From Lichtheimia corymbifera B2541 (lineage: Eukaryota > Mucoromycota > Mucoromycetes > Mucorales > Lichtheimiaceae), in contig JNEU01000827.1 in the NCBI GenBank assembly GCA_000697475.1, positions 1 through 55,190 on the forward strand: a stretch of 55,190 nt of DNA, written 5' to 3'. How positions within the stretch are numbered: position 1 is the first letter of the stretch; each line of letters starts with the position of its first letter. Both the position numbers and the translations under genes were made by a program. Positions 34,842 through 46,935 of this stretch are shown here, piece by piece. The notes under the pieces are model-generated. The model was not told the DNA's origin. It saw nothing but the letters and a program-made list of their open reading frames with translations, and searched no databases.

Positions 34842-37800
34842 CTAATGGATGTCTGGGTAATATATCTTTTGTGTCGGTTTCGGTTTTCTTATATGAAGGT
34901 ATCTCCAAGTTGTCTTATAATGGGCAGGTATTTCCAATTCACGCCATGCCTGTTGATGATAATGCGGTACGGATGGCCATTCTACTCGAATAGAGGGCTT
35001 GATTACTAGCGAATAGTAATGAGCACCTACGAGATGCAAAATCATGGGGGTTGGCTTCGGATTTTCCACGGGAGGAGAGAAAGGCAAGACAAATCGAGGT
35101 GGACTGGGATGTTGACTGCATGTTTCAAAGACGGCGACAGGTCTACCAAATGCATCAGCGGCAACTTGTGCCATAGTTGATCCATCAAACCAATACTTTT
35201 GCGGATAAAAATCGAGATGCGCGTCCTTAGTTTCGGGAGTAAGCCCAAACTCCAAGGTTCTAACAAGTCGTTCATACTCTTGCTCTGAGTGATATAGGGT
35301 GTACTTCTTGTAGATATGAGAATTAGCTTGTGCTGTTTCAAGCATGAGAACTTTCACCATCATAAAGTCATCTTCGTTCTGGTATAGTTGTGCTGCCAAT
35401 GCTCGCCAGCCACACCATCCATCAGCTTTCACAGTAATCACACCCTGAAGGGCATTACGTGGAATATCTGAATGCACCCAACTATATATGCGAACATGGT
35501 GGTAAGCCTTACCTTATATGCTGCCTAAGTTAACCTCGCTACTTAACTTGGTACGCTGTTCAACTGGATTCGGTAGCTCTTCTTTTCTGGGTACAAGTCG
35601 TCAGCTTGATTGGAATTGCCACTTTTCCGCTTCTTTCCTCGATGATTATCCGATTCACTTGTTTCATCCTGCTGGTAGTGGTGTCGTTGTTGGTGTGATT
35701 ATTTTCATTAGATTGACCAGATCCATTGCATTGATTCGACTTATGGTTCTTGTCAGCGCATTCTTGCTCTTTCTGTGACCTTTCAAATCTTGAAGGATCT
35801 CTTGCTCCTTTTAAAGACTTTGGGCGCCCTTTGGTTACGACGGCCTCGGGGTCCTTCAATTGCTCGATGACATGGGGACAGTAGTCTCCATGAAATCCTC
35901 CAATGATTCAATCAGATCAGCCCGTTGAGTATCCTCCAGATTGTGGTATGTATCAGCCAAATTATCCATAGCACGACTGAAAAGTTTCTGTGGCAGAGTT
36001 GCTTTTATCATGTATGGGCAATGGCTGGAATTTTACTATAACATAACAGCATTATTCATCAGACAACATAATAACAAATGAACCTTTAGACATACCTTTC
36101 TTCGTTTCAAGCAGCCATCGACTATGGATGATGTCGAGTTGGATAGCATCTGTGCAGTGCTGTAGTAAGGTATGCATGCAAGGAAGCAAATAGTTGACAC
36201 GTAATGGGCAATCGCAGGAAGTTGGATCTGTCGTTGATGTGGAGTCTTTTTCATCATCCCATGCATGTCTAAGTTGACGCTTTATGTATCGAAGGGCAAA
36301 GTGCGCGACTTTTCCTTGTAATGGTTGCAGTGCCTTGATCATATGAAAGTCTGTCTCAGCGTCTTGGTCCTTAAAACAAAGGAATGTTGTACGCTCCTTG
36401 AAAAAAGCATAATCTTCTTGAAAATCCTAAAGTGCATTGATAAGCACACAATACTTTCGTTTTAAAGGCGCATAGTAAAGCATACATTCTTGGTCAAGTA
36501 ATAATGGGTTGTCTTGAAAAGTTTCATCAAACGCCCTGGTGTACTCATAATTTGCTTTATAGTCCAATGAGCCCCTTCAACTCGCTGTGTTGTCCTAGCT
36601 CCAAAGTGGACATGCTTCTCAACCCATGGACCTGCCCAGCGTTCCTTGTATGATAAGAGGCTAAGCATATAGCAAGTTAGCCCGATTATAGAATCAACAT
36701 GTGTACGAAACGCTTACACTTCGAGATAATCCTTCATTTCCTTGGACTTCCCTGTTTTGTTAACGAAATCATCGTAATCCTTTTTAGCTGAATCGAACGT
36801 CTCAGAGGTACGACCATAAATCATTTTGTCGAGTATATCAAAAAACTTTTCCTCGTCTTCAGTGTTCTTCTTGTAACATCCCGCTGCATGTGATTCAAAA
36901 TTGCGCTTTATATGCCAGGCACACAGGGTGTGTGGGATGCTGGGATATATGTTATCCAAGGCTGTGCGGAGGCCTTTATCATCGTCGGTAAGAAAAATGC
37001 CAGGGCTGATATTCCCATTATCAAAGACTACTCTCTTGAGACATTGAATCACCCAGTCATAGGAGACTTTGGTCTCATTGGAAAGTACTGAAGACGCGAT
37101 ATAGAACGATCTCAGCGAAAGTGTTGATGAGCTTGAGGAGAGGTTGTCGATACCAACGATATTTACAAGAGGCATTTTGTTTGTCGATGTCTTGTATGTT
37201 GCATCAATAATAATAACTTCAGGAAAACGCTGTGCCCTCTCGATGCATTTTTCGTGTGTTATGAATAACTTGTCAATCGTCATGTCTTTGATGGTGTATC
37301 TGATGGTGTACTTTCGAGCGATCAAGAAATCATGCAAATCAGAAACTTCCCTTCCTGCTGCGGTTTGTGCCATGCTGCGGTTTGTGCCATGTTCTGACGA
37401 ATGTTGTATATATCCTTCAGCGTAAATGAAGGCATACCATCATCATTGCAAGTCTGTCGCATGATTTGGAGTGGGGTCAGCATATTATCGGACATCTCGA
37501 CGACTTGCGTTATTTTCTCATGATCCTGATGGCGGTACTCGTGAAAATAGTGTGGATCACTTGCAAGTTCATGCCCTTTGTGTGAACCATTTTTCAGCTG
37601 CGCTCTCCAAAGACCATCACCCCGGCTTTGACTTGCATACACTCGCCATTGACAACCTATACATTTGGATGATCGTATAGGCTTTCTTTTGCGTATGCCA
37701 TGCTTCGTGACGTAAAAGCGCTTGTCATCTTCACCATCTTCTGTCTGTGTCATATTGCATATATAAGAGACTATCGACATGTTATATCCACTTTTACATC

Positions 37801-38047
37801 TTACCTCCTCCTCTTCATTTGAATGCTCAGTTTTATTGGAAGCATTGTCCTGTTTGTGGTGGCTACGGAACACTCCACCGCTACCACACTTGAAATTTGA
37901 CCTGACAGTTCCACAATTTGGGTTGAGGTTGCTGCCTGTTCCAATCTGCACAGTGAAACCATTATCACGTGTCATGGCTTTCAAGTCTTCATAGAGAGTA
38001 TCACAGCTTGTATATGCATTGTTAAGAATTTCTTCGAGAGTAGGCAT
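34842..38047 (-). pseudogene. MULE transposase with SWIM finger and OTU protease domain, frameshifted
   Basis: Reading from the ATG at 38047 there is an N-terminal FLYWCH/WRKY-like DNA-binding region (KCIGCQWRVYASQSRGDGLW, LKNGSHKGHEL), then the MULE DDE core: EVIIIDATYKTSTNKMPLVN, PGIFLTDDDKGLRTALDN and HTLCAWHIKRNFESHA. Next come FGARTTQRVEGAHWTIK and a SWIM zinc finger (CDCPLRVNYLLPCMHTLL). A basic linker with KGRPKS follows, and last an OTU-type segment at 34842-35477: ADGWCGWRALA with the candidate Cys and LVGAHYYSLVI with the candidate His. Introns are visible at about 37743-37804 and 36669-36716. A 17-bp tandem duplication at 37357-37390 throws the frame between the N-terminal region and the DDE core. 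The junctions around the SWIM and OTU parts are not fully resolved. Confidence 0.85.
37357..37390. repeat. 17-bp tandem duplication that breaks the MULE-1 transposase
   Basis: The unit GCTGCGGTTTGTGCCAT is present twice in a row (37357-37373 and 37374-37390). With one unit the minus-strand frame reads NMAQTAAGREVSDLHDFLIA and continues into the catalytic core; with two it stops about 20 codons later. Confidence 0.95.
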
Positions 38048-38153
38048 GATGTACGTGATGGAAGGAAAAGAGCAAAAAGTAACCTCCATCCTCCATTATT
38101 GCAAGGACATTCATGTTTACATTGTACAAGGAGCAAGTGTTTCAATTTACTTT

Positions 38154-38216
38154 TAAACTGCCTAGATGGTTGGAGGTGCCCAAGCTAGTAAATCGGAGGT
38201 GCCCGTAGTAATCCTC
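38154..38216 (-). repeat. MULE-1 right terminal inverted repeat
   Basis: This is a 63-bp perfect inverse of 34563-34625. Confidence 0.95.
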
Positions 38217-38406
38217 AATAATATTTCCTTTGCTTTTTACTATTGGCTTATATGTTGCTTTTATTAGCTTGGAAGGATTTGGTTTGAAGTATGCTGGGAG
38301 ATGGCTATTGAGATGGCGTTGTTTAAAAGGGTTTCTTTTTTTTGTATACTGGAAAGAGTAGTCACATCATTACAGGGCTCAATCATTTTAATAATAATAT
38401 GGATAG

Positions 38407-40379
38407 CGCTCCAACTGGCTCGCTTCGCTCGCTAAACGTCGATTTTCTGTGGCAGGGCTTAACACTATGTATTCGGCAATGGGCTTGCAATAAGCTCAAA
38501 TATTTAAGAAACCACACTTGTGTTGGGGCTACATAAATGTAACTTGAGAAGCCATCCAACTGATTGCTTCGCTCGTAAACGTCGATTTTGTGAGGAAGGG
38601 ATTACATTAGGGGCAAAAGAATGCATTGGGGAAAAGCATGAATAGGATTGTTGGCTGCAGGATCAGTGTGTAACCATGGGGAAAGTAATAGTTCATTGGA
38701 TGGAGAAGCTCATTGTACCATCCACTCACCCACCACCACCCACCACCACTCACCGCCACTCACCGCCACACCCACACCCATCCACTATCGTTCATCGCTT
38801 TAGTTAGTTATAAAAGTGTTGCATGTGAAAAGGCGTGCAGCCATTGAATTGACGCGATTTATTGAAAGGAAAAAGGTGTCCCTTGATATGGATGCTCATG
38901 CCCTCTCCAAAGTTAAAAGCCAAGGATTCAATTGTATGTCCTTAACCCATCCATCATCCATTCCTCCAAACGATCCTCTGGTATGAGGATACCAATCCTT
39001 CCTGTTACCGTACTCATTTGCCTTTATCCTTTCAGCATACGCGTCTGTATCCTTGCCTTCGTTTTCTCACTCATGTCATATAATGAAGAAGTTATGATAA
39101 TTCGCTGCTGATATGACCAACGTACTCGTGTTCTGAAAAGCGTCTCCCACTTTATTGTTGTTGTGCAGCCTACTTGTCTATGTCTATTCTACCACCGAAA
39201 ACGCGAAGGTTGTAGATCCATCTCTTTGCTGCTGCTGGTCATTGTCAAGTAGCTCAATAGCAATGGTAACCAAGAAGTAGAATAGGGTAGTCAACAAAAG
39301 CGTAGCTATTCAAAGTGGTGTTGTCTTACGGGTACAAAAACAGTGGGAAAACTGCGAAAAGAGATAGGATTGTACGAAGCGTGTCTGCTCATTGTAAATG
39401 GAGTCGTGAATTACATCGTCGTCGTCGATGAATCGTTGAATTGGTGAAGCGATAAAGCCAAGCGAGTAAGTAATAAAAAGAGCTGTGTGTCGTGAGTGGA
39501 GAAAGGGGGGAGGATTTTTAGTTTGTCGGGGCTTACGTTACCATGCGCATAAGGAAGATCATGGCACCTTATAGTCAGTTACACGGCAGCTACAACCATC
39601 ATCTTTTGTATGCATATCCACGCTATCAAGTGCCACCTCACGTCCAACCATTCATCTTTGTCTCGTATCGATTTATCTTCCCATTGGAGTAATTAGCAGT
39701 TTGCACTCAAAGTCTTGCCCATTGTCTACCTTCTTGTAATTAAAGATGGATCGAAAAGATGCTTTTAAGAAAAGTGATTCGTTGATCTCAGGAACGAATG
39801 CTTGGTATTCCTTTGGATATTTTATCGGCTTCAATTGCTTGTAGGACATGATTATGTATCATTCGTCCACTCACCCACCACCATCCACACATCCCCTATC
39901 ATTTTCACAACATGTGAAAAGGTGTGTTGTAGTCATCTATCTATTGTCTCCACTAGACTATTATGGTTGATGCCATCATTGCGAGTAATTGGTACATCCC
40001 ATTATCTTTTCACGGTATTGCACGGATCAAATGCCATCTCTCATCCGCCCATTTACCTTTGCACAATGCATGCCAAAGGATCGAAACCGGTGATTGATCA
40101 TGCTGTAGTCATATTATTATTTATGTGTGTATGGTAGTCTACCGGGAAACAAAGGGAATCGAAAATACTGGAAAGTTGTGGCCATACATCGCATGTCAAT
40201 GTTAAAAGGAATTTGTTGGAAAGGGTTACGCTCATCATCAAACAGTAAAGAAGTGTATGCGACAACAATGCAGATGTCTTTGGAAGATTCCAGAGATTTG
40301 TGTAAGGTTGATGCCTTTTTTGTGAATTAGCAGCTAACTGCTCACGTGATGCCTATTTTTTTAATTATATAGTTGTAAG
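38407..40379. repeat. 2.0-kb dispersed repeat, copy B
   Basis: This copy is colinear with 1259-3258 in direct orientation and shortened by small deletions. It is flanked by the 8-bp direct duplication ATGGATAG at 38399-38406 and 40380-40387, which would define its ends as a transposed unit; copy A lacks a matching duplication. It lies about 190 bp right of MULE-1. No long ORF is shared with copy A. Confidence 0.85.
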
Positions 40380-40387
40380 ATGGATAG

Positions 40388-40764
40388 ATGCAGTACCAGG
40401 CTATATGGGATATCCTCGTTACGAAATCATACTTGTGATTTCGGGTGAAAGATGAAATCAGCAGGGATGTGGAAAAATGGACTATGTTTTCTGTTCAGCA
40501 TCTCCAAAACTGGTGAAATAAGCGAGGTATGAAAACATCGAAAGTGAAAATATCAAGGGACGACTTAACAATGACATACCCTCGTTACCGTCTCCCCTCC
40601 ATGAACCAATGCATTCACGCGTTGGTCATAGTTTTTTCTCTATACCGTGCTATACGGGTTAAGAATCATAAAACGGCACGCTGTCATCATTCATGCTCTG
40701 GTACACATTTTTTGTCATACTCCATTCTTACCCACCTTTCTTTCTTTCTTTCATGGGGATCACC
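40388..40764. other. Spacer between repeat copy B and the foldback element
   Basis: No gene is supported here. A 102-codon plus-strand ORF at 40529-40837 runs into the left arm of the foldback element and has no recognisable domain. Confidence 0.4.
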
Positions 40765-41538
40765 AGGTGCGCGACATTTTTCGACATCGGAGGCGCGACA
40801 TCCCCATAGCACTTTAATATCAAGAATACCGATATAAGGTCATGTTCCTCCGATAGCCAATTGCATCCCTTATCTACAACCATTCATACTGGACAAAAAA
40901 AAAAACTGTAAGCATGCCACTTAGAAAGATTGTCAACTTTACTTTACATATCATATGTTGTGATCATAAAACAGACAGGGTCTTTGTCCTATGTTGCTAT
41001 CCACAAACGCATTTAGCTAATAACGTGATTATGGGTTGTCCAATAAGAGGTGCGACATACAAGAGGCGCGACATACCCTACACACTCCAGGTGTGGATGC
41101 GACGATCAACATGCCCGCATAATTTTCGTGTTATCCAAACCTATCAAGCATACACACATATGTTGCTCATAGAGAATCATAAAGGATGTCAAAAGCCATC
41201 ATAATGGTATGTCGCGCCTCTTGTTGTATGTCGCACCTCTTGTTGTATGTCGCACCTCTTATTGGATAACCCATAATCACTTTATTAGCTAAATGCGTTT
41301 GTGGATAGCAACATAAGACAAAGACCCTGTCTGTTTTATGATCACAACATATGATATGTAAAGTAAAGTTGACAATCTTTCTAAGTGGCATGCTTACAGT
41401 TTTTTTTTTGTCCAGTATGAATGGTTGTAGGCAAGGGATGCAATTGGCTATCGGAGGAACATGACCTTATACGGTATTCTTGATACTAAAGTGCTATGGA
41501 GATGTCGCGCCTCCGATGTCGAAAAATGTCGCGTACCT
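40765..41538. mobile_element. 774-bp foldback/MITE element with long inverted arms
   Basis: The left arm (40765-41077) is repeated in reverse complement at 41206-41538, with near-identity over more than 300 bp, leaving a 128-bp loop. The ends read AGGTGCGCGACATT and its inverse. A word like AGGYGCGACAT recurs several times near both ends and both loop boundaries. The ORFs on opposite strands at 40914 and 41167 encode the same peptide simply because the arms are inverted copies. I found no convincing target duplication. It is non-autonomous, and its mobilising family is unknown. Confidence 0.85.
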
Positions 41539-41565
41539 AGTAACTCTCTTCTTTCATACTTTTCA

Positions 41566-42233
41566 CAGATGGCTGACTCCAGCAGCGCTTTCAACGCAAT
41601 CAATCTTCTGAATAAGCTAATCACTTTGATATCACAAGAATCGAAGAAGCCGTCCTGACAATTGGTCAACAACATAACACCCGCTTGGAACGTATTGAGC
41701 ACGTGCTTCAAGAGCAACACGAGCGGATCCAAGCATTGATTGAGAGGGTTACAGTCAATATAGCCAATGATATTGATGGTACACAGCATAATACACACCG
41801 TGACAGGTGGGCTGAAGTTGCACCTACGTGTCCCCATCGAAAGATTCACGTGGCAGAAACAAGCAATTTTCTTGGGCATTGCACGATGGAATTGGCCACT
41901 ATGTCGAGAGAGAAAACTAGGATCCAAACACCACACTATCGTTTTGCCGTAATGTACGCACAATCGGAAAGATGTCGGCAGGTGTACCTGTCGAAGATCC
42001 AATACAGGCAATGGCATCGCAAGAACATGCCAAATGCTTCCAGCAATGCATGTACTACCACTATGGAAGGATCAGCTATATTACCACCTGCATCCACCAT
42101 CATTATCCATGAGTCATCTATACCACCACCTGCTTTTATTGCTGCTGCTGACGATCCACCACCGTTATCAAAGAATCAGCTATACCACCAACTGCTTTTA
42201 CTACCACTATGGAAGAACCAGCTATATCAATAG
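41566..42233 (+). pseudogene. Coiled-coil ORF with a frameshift, family of unknown function
   Basis: The ATG at 41566 opens MADSSSAFNAINLLNKL and is interrupted at about 41620 by a shift into the frame that continues as TIGQQHNTRLERIEHVLQEQ and HERIQALIERV, a coiled coil. A middle segment of no known family and a Pro/Ser-rich tail with imperfect repeats (CTATGGAAG near 42060 and 42207) follow. A related, shorter ORF lies at 46936-47125. The pair suggests a transposon accessory gene or gag-like protein; function is unknown. Confidence 0.4.
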
Positions 42234-42589
42234 CCAGCACATCTTGGTCCATCTCTTTAGCCAATCCAAGAGCAAGTCGGGTCCACCGAGACAAAGGATA
42301 TCAATAGGATGGTAATGGATATTCAGATATCCCACAGCATGCTAGAATCACACGTATAATGTACAATAAACACGACTAAAGCTTATTATCACACTGCTTC
42401 CAATAATCATGATCACGGATCGGGATGCTGCTTGTGCATTAACGTGGACTTTGAAATTATAAACGTGTGTCGATCGCGACTCTTTTTTCCACCCATCTTT
42501 TTCTCCTTTTCATTCGTTTATATTATGAGTATGTATCCTTTTCTTTCAATTGACTGGTATTAATTTTTTCTTTTTTATAGCCATTCACT

Positions 42590-43215
42590 TTTATAACTCA
42601 ACTGTTTTACCTTACAAACAATGATGGTCCCAATCAAACAAACAACACCAACCGGAACAATGACAGACGCCCATATCCCAATAACAACAACAGCAACCGC
42701 CAACGGAACTATAACCGCCATCGATATCAAAAAGGCAATAACAACAACACCAACAACAATCAGGGCAAATCTTATAACAACAGGGAAAACAACAACAACA
42801 GTAATAATGGTGGTCACCATTATCGCCCCTATTCTCAATCTGAACAATCCAACTCTCATCCTCCACGCAAACGTCCTAGAGGAAAACGAGCAGCTCGGCA
42901 AGTACGCGAGAGACGAGAACGAGCTATCTTGGCAAGTCAGTCCCTAAACCGTCAATAAGATCGTCATCATGATTATCGATCACAAGATCATCGATCCCAT
43001 AGTCGCTCTCACCATTCACGAGACCGTCGTTTCAATGCAACTCCTCATTCACGAGACCGTCGTTCACCCACTCCTCGCCCTTCCTGTCGTCAACACAGAC
43101 CCCGGTCACCCACTCCTGTACTAGATTGTATATCCCCAGCCTCATCAGCCGTTGTATCCTCCCCCCACCACACCGCCACGTTATCCTTTGGTGACCATAT
43201 GATCCTTGATACATA
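42590..43215 (+). pseudogene. Asn-rich, then basic and Arg/Ser/His-rich ORF with a single in-frame stop
   Basis: One frame is open from about 42590 to 43215 except for TAA at 42956. The first part is Asn-dominated (for example NRNNDRRPYPNNNNSNRQRN), followed by a strongly basic patch, PPRKRPRGKRAARQVRERRE. After the stop the same frame gives DRHHDYRSQDHRSHSRSHHS and SRDRRSPTPRPSCRQHRPRS, an RS/RH-like domain. No ATG is found in frame; an acceptor-like TTTATAG at about 42576-42582 may mark an upstream intron. The composition recalls RNA-binding or nucleocapsid-like proteins. The Val-rich antisense ORFs here merely mirror Asn codons. Confidence 0.45.
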
Positions 43216-43963
43216 AAAGTAAAGATTGATTTATCCACATTCATATCAAAGACAGGGTTCATTGCTAGCATATCACCTTGTAGTGATTTAGAAGGGATGC
43301 GTTATTGAGGTCTTAAGATTTTCTGCATGTCTTTATCCACATCGCATAGGCTCACAAACACTGGCTTTTCGAGTCAACTCGATGCACCAATCGATCCCAC
43401 AGTTGACGAGCATTGACCCTATGACCCATGGCTATTGTACACGTTAATCGTAGTACAAATTCCAGATGTGTTGAACTTATGTACAGTTAGATGATTCACC
43501 GCGATCTCTTGATGTTCTTCTAGACGCTTCAACCATGAGCAAACTTGCTCCCCATTGACCTTTGCAAGCTCGTAATCACAGTGGTGATCCGATCTGTATT
43601 CAGTCTGATTTGTATGGCAGGAATCTGGGATATGTTTAGAAGCTGCGAACTGCGATTAACTGAAAAGCGGCAAGCTGCGATAAATATGTGAAATAGCTAG
43701 ATCTGTAAAGATTATAAAGCAGTATGAATGCTGTCTAGGTATATGAATTCGTCTGGGAAAAGCTTGCATTGGATGACTGCTAATTGTGTGTGAGGAATCT
43801 CCATGAAATCTTAATCGTGAGGCTGCCTATAACTATCTTCAACCATTCTACGTGTATGAAAACATCTGGAGAATATATATATTTCGTTACTGCTGCATTG
43901 ACACACGTCTTCCATTCACTCGTCGATATACGAGTTCGAATCATATCACTTCATTTATAAATG
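43216..43963. other. Decayed sequence downstream of the CACTA-like gene
   Basis: No intact gene is visible. On the minus strand a frame at about 43430-43600 reads sensible protein (for example NGEQVCSWLKRLEEHQEIAV) but lacks a start and a recognisable domain; it may be the tail of the neighbouring transposon. Confidence 0.35.
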
Positions 43964-46454
43964 TTACAAATATCGAAGGGAGTGATCAATATTTACTGCA
44001 GCATCCTCTACTGAGTCGTTGTTCCTTGACCAGAAAAAAAAATGTCGTCCGCTGCTGGCTTGGGCAATACCCACATTTGAAGCAATATAATCCACGTGTA
44101 TAGCCCTCAACTTTTTACGCTGTGTGCTTGTTCGATAAGGCCAAGGGACACCGGAAATAGCCTTCGTGGCACACATCTCCACTATAGCCAACAATGCCTC
44201 TTTTCCATCATACGTTTGCTTGCAGTAGAATTTGACTTGATTGATGTATGCCCGCATCTCTACTTGTAGCTTGGTCGGATCGCGTGTCTCATCAACATTG
44301 ACAGGGTCTATGCAGTATGCACTTTACCAAGGACTTCTTTTCATTGCGCAATGCACTGCTGAACATTGATGCGTACCATCTTTTTTGCCCATTCTCCACA
44401 TACATGATGCTTGGAGAATATCCAAATCAGGGATTGTCAAATGCTGTATACTAGTGTGCCATCTCCAGTAGTCACGAATCGCCAACATTACTTGTCATAT
44501 GGTGCTTAATGTTAAAGAGATGGATCGGATACAAGGTCCCCATAAGCCATAACTCAGTACCTTCCTTATCATTGTCTGCCGTAATAGCTTGCTTCTGAGA
44601 TTCTTGATTATTGCTGTTTGCTTCGATGTGCTTCTCCCGATAACGTGTTGCTGCCAAATCCACAACCACATTACTGCCATTTTTCCCTGGATTGCTTTTC
44701 GAATTTATATGGCTCTTGATCTCGCCAATTGCACGTTCCATTGCAAATGCTGCATAAACTGGTAGAGGCCCCATATGTCGAAGAACACGATGCAAGTGTA
44801 CCAGATAATGCTCATTCATTGTAAAAACCGAACTAGAAATAGCTTTACGAGATACTTGTTCTTTAAGAAAGGGCATCCAACCTGTACTAAATAAATTTGA
44901 GTTAGATGCTCATTATTCTCATCATCCCAATCTAACCTGCAACTGATTTCTTCAGCAGCTTTACATCTTCACGCTTGACAACCCGGCTGAATGCAATCTC
45001 GTAGATGTTCACTAGGTGATGCAGTGCCCTAATAGCAGCTGGAGCTACTAGAAAATCAAGCACTATGGTGGGCAATATAAAACGAACAAAGTAGATCCAA
45101 TCCACTGCACGACAGTAGCCAGCTTTCGGGTTTTGTCCCCGCAAGAGCCTGCGAACGAGGTTGGTGTTGTTTGATTCGATGCCACTATTTGCTTCCCAAT
45201 GGCGTTACGAGCAGCAGGAGGTAGATATAGTGGATTGTTGCTCTCTTTCCCGTAAACTCCTTGTATCATTTTCCATACTTGCTTTGCAATTCCGTGTCCC
45301 AATAAATGCATGATATCTATTGGAAAAAAATGTGAAGCCATGGAAACTTGGAAGCGTTGCAATGGACTAGGATCACGTTGACCAATAGAAGGATTTGAAA
45401 ATTCGTATGTATTTGGTGGTCTCATATCTGAGGCGATCTCTTCAGAGGGAAATATCACATATTGTCCATTGTGTTCGCCTATCAAATGCATTGTAAGTGT
45501 ACCATGATTTATTTATCACAGATGCTTTACCTTCAATGTAGCAAAAGCGACATCCATAGTATGCCATATGGCCTAAAGCGCCCGCCATTTTTGCCAGTGC
45601 AGGCATAACACCACCCACGAGCATCAAGTGCAACTTTACACGAAGTTTCTCGTTGCCAACTTGAACTTGGAATCCATCAGATGCCATTAATTTCAATTCC
45701 TCGATTACTGGTTCCAAAAAGCTGAAAGTATCAGCAGTGCTTGGGCCAGGTGTGGTACAACCGTACAAATCTGCAACATATTTTTCTGCTCGTACCGGAT
45801 TTCAGGTGGTAGATCCAAAACAATTGCATGTATGGGCATCATCGAGTGGTTGCTGCGTTTGAATGGCTGGATGTCGTCTGTAAACATCATCAAGCTGAGG
45901 TTGATATCGCCATCAAATAAACGTGTCGTCTTGATCTTTTCCATTAAAGGTGAATCAAAGATGTCCTGCATGGTATCTACATTAGGTGTCGATATCCTGT
46001 TGTTGTGGTTGTTCTTCTCTATCCTCGGTATCCTTGTCAATATCCATATTATCGGCAGCTCTAAGGAATAGGTGAGTATATTTACCTCAAATGCAAAGAT
46101 TGACGATCTTGCAATTAAACGTTATAAAGTATACCTTGTCCCACGGTTTGATAGCATATCTTCACAAGGCTAGCTTGTCAAAATGTCACTATCATTTTGG
46201 TTTGCAATGTTATGTGTCTAACCCAAGGTCAGATGTCGTTCATTTGTATGATCAAGGAGTAGTACCGCTCGAAACATTGACAAGAAAGCCTCGTCAAAGA
46301 TGGTATGACCATAATGCGCCCTATTTTGTTCGATGGATCTTCTTGCTGCTTCCACCACACAATGCTTTCGTTGTGCTGCTTCTGCGTCCTTTCGATTATT
46401 CAGATGAAGGCCACAAAGATCACAGATGTAAGTGTAGCTACGTTGAGTCGACAT
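43964..46454 (-). pseudogene. Decayed CACTA/EnSpm (tnp2-type) transposase
   Basis: From the ATG at 46454, consecutive minus-strand ORFs and exons spell out a tnp2-type transposase. In order: a Cys/His-containing N-terminus (YICDLCGLHLNNRKDAEAAQ); DGDINLSLMMFTDDIQPFKR and LDLPPEIRYEQKNMLQICTV, the tnp2 catalytic region; KLRVKLHLMLVGGVMPALAK with YYGCRFCYIEG; SHFFPIDIMHLLGHGIAKQV; a DUF4218-like part, HYLVHLHRVLRHMGPLPVYA with FAMERAIGEIKSHINSKSNP; and a DUF4216-like tail, YDGKEALLAIVEMCATKAIS. Frames shift several times, some at plausible introns and some apparently by decay. I could not identify CACTA-type ends, so the element limits are not given. Confidence 0.75.
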
Positions 46455-46935
46455 TAAAGGGAAAAGATGGGTTCCCAATATGAGATGGCACAAGGCATGT
46501 ATAAATCGAGAATTTACATACGTCTAGGAGATGGGAGGTTCTGGGTGAGCAAGCATGCGGATAAATAACCACATTTGTGTAGCCAACTTAATACTGCTTG
46601 CATGACTAACATGTGATTTCCATTTTCCGAATAACGTTTCAGCTTCACTTTTCACTTATCAGTCACAAGTCTTTCAGATATTGTAGAGCTTGCACATTGA
46701 TGATGATGATGATAGAATACGTCGAGTTTTCGACTACAACTGCCCCAAAGTTATTGCTATGGAAAATAGCCATCTTATCGACCACTGGATTATCATCATG
46801 GCAGGAGTGAATCTGGGTAAATACTACATTCACAAGTTCGTGGGTCGTTTTGGTATCCAAAGAAATTAATGGGCCCGACACTCAGCTACCAATTCTGACT
46901 GCTTTTCTTCCGCAGCGTCAAAAGAACCCCCATAT

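Larger units (their letters stand above)
34563..38216 (-). mobile_element. MULE-1: Mutator-like element with OTU domain
   Basis: The element is 3654 bp long. Terminal inverted repeats at 34563-34625 and 38154-38216 are 63 bp and identical, beginning GAGGATTACTACGGGCACC. They contain an internal doublet of GGGCACCTCC. The flanks carry the 8-bp direct duplication AATAATAT at 34555-34562 and 38217-38224; a ninth base differs (A versus C). The length of the duplication and the long perfect ends are hallmarks of Mutator-like elements. Perfect identity of the ends suggests a recent insertion, although the transposase is broken. Confidence 0.93.

Noticed and set aside
40914..41391. Two homologous genes on opposite strands
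   Set aside because: The matching peptides come from the inverted arms of the foldback element; neither has a homolog or a good start context.
42575..42901. Val/Ile-rich minus-strand ORF looking like a membrane protein
   Set aside because: It is the reverse complement of Asn (AAC) codon runs and has no independent support.
46663..46881. Minus-strand ORF with an isoleucine run
   Set aside because: The run mirrors a GATGAT microsatellite; there is no domain or start context.
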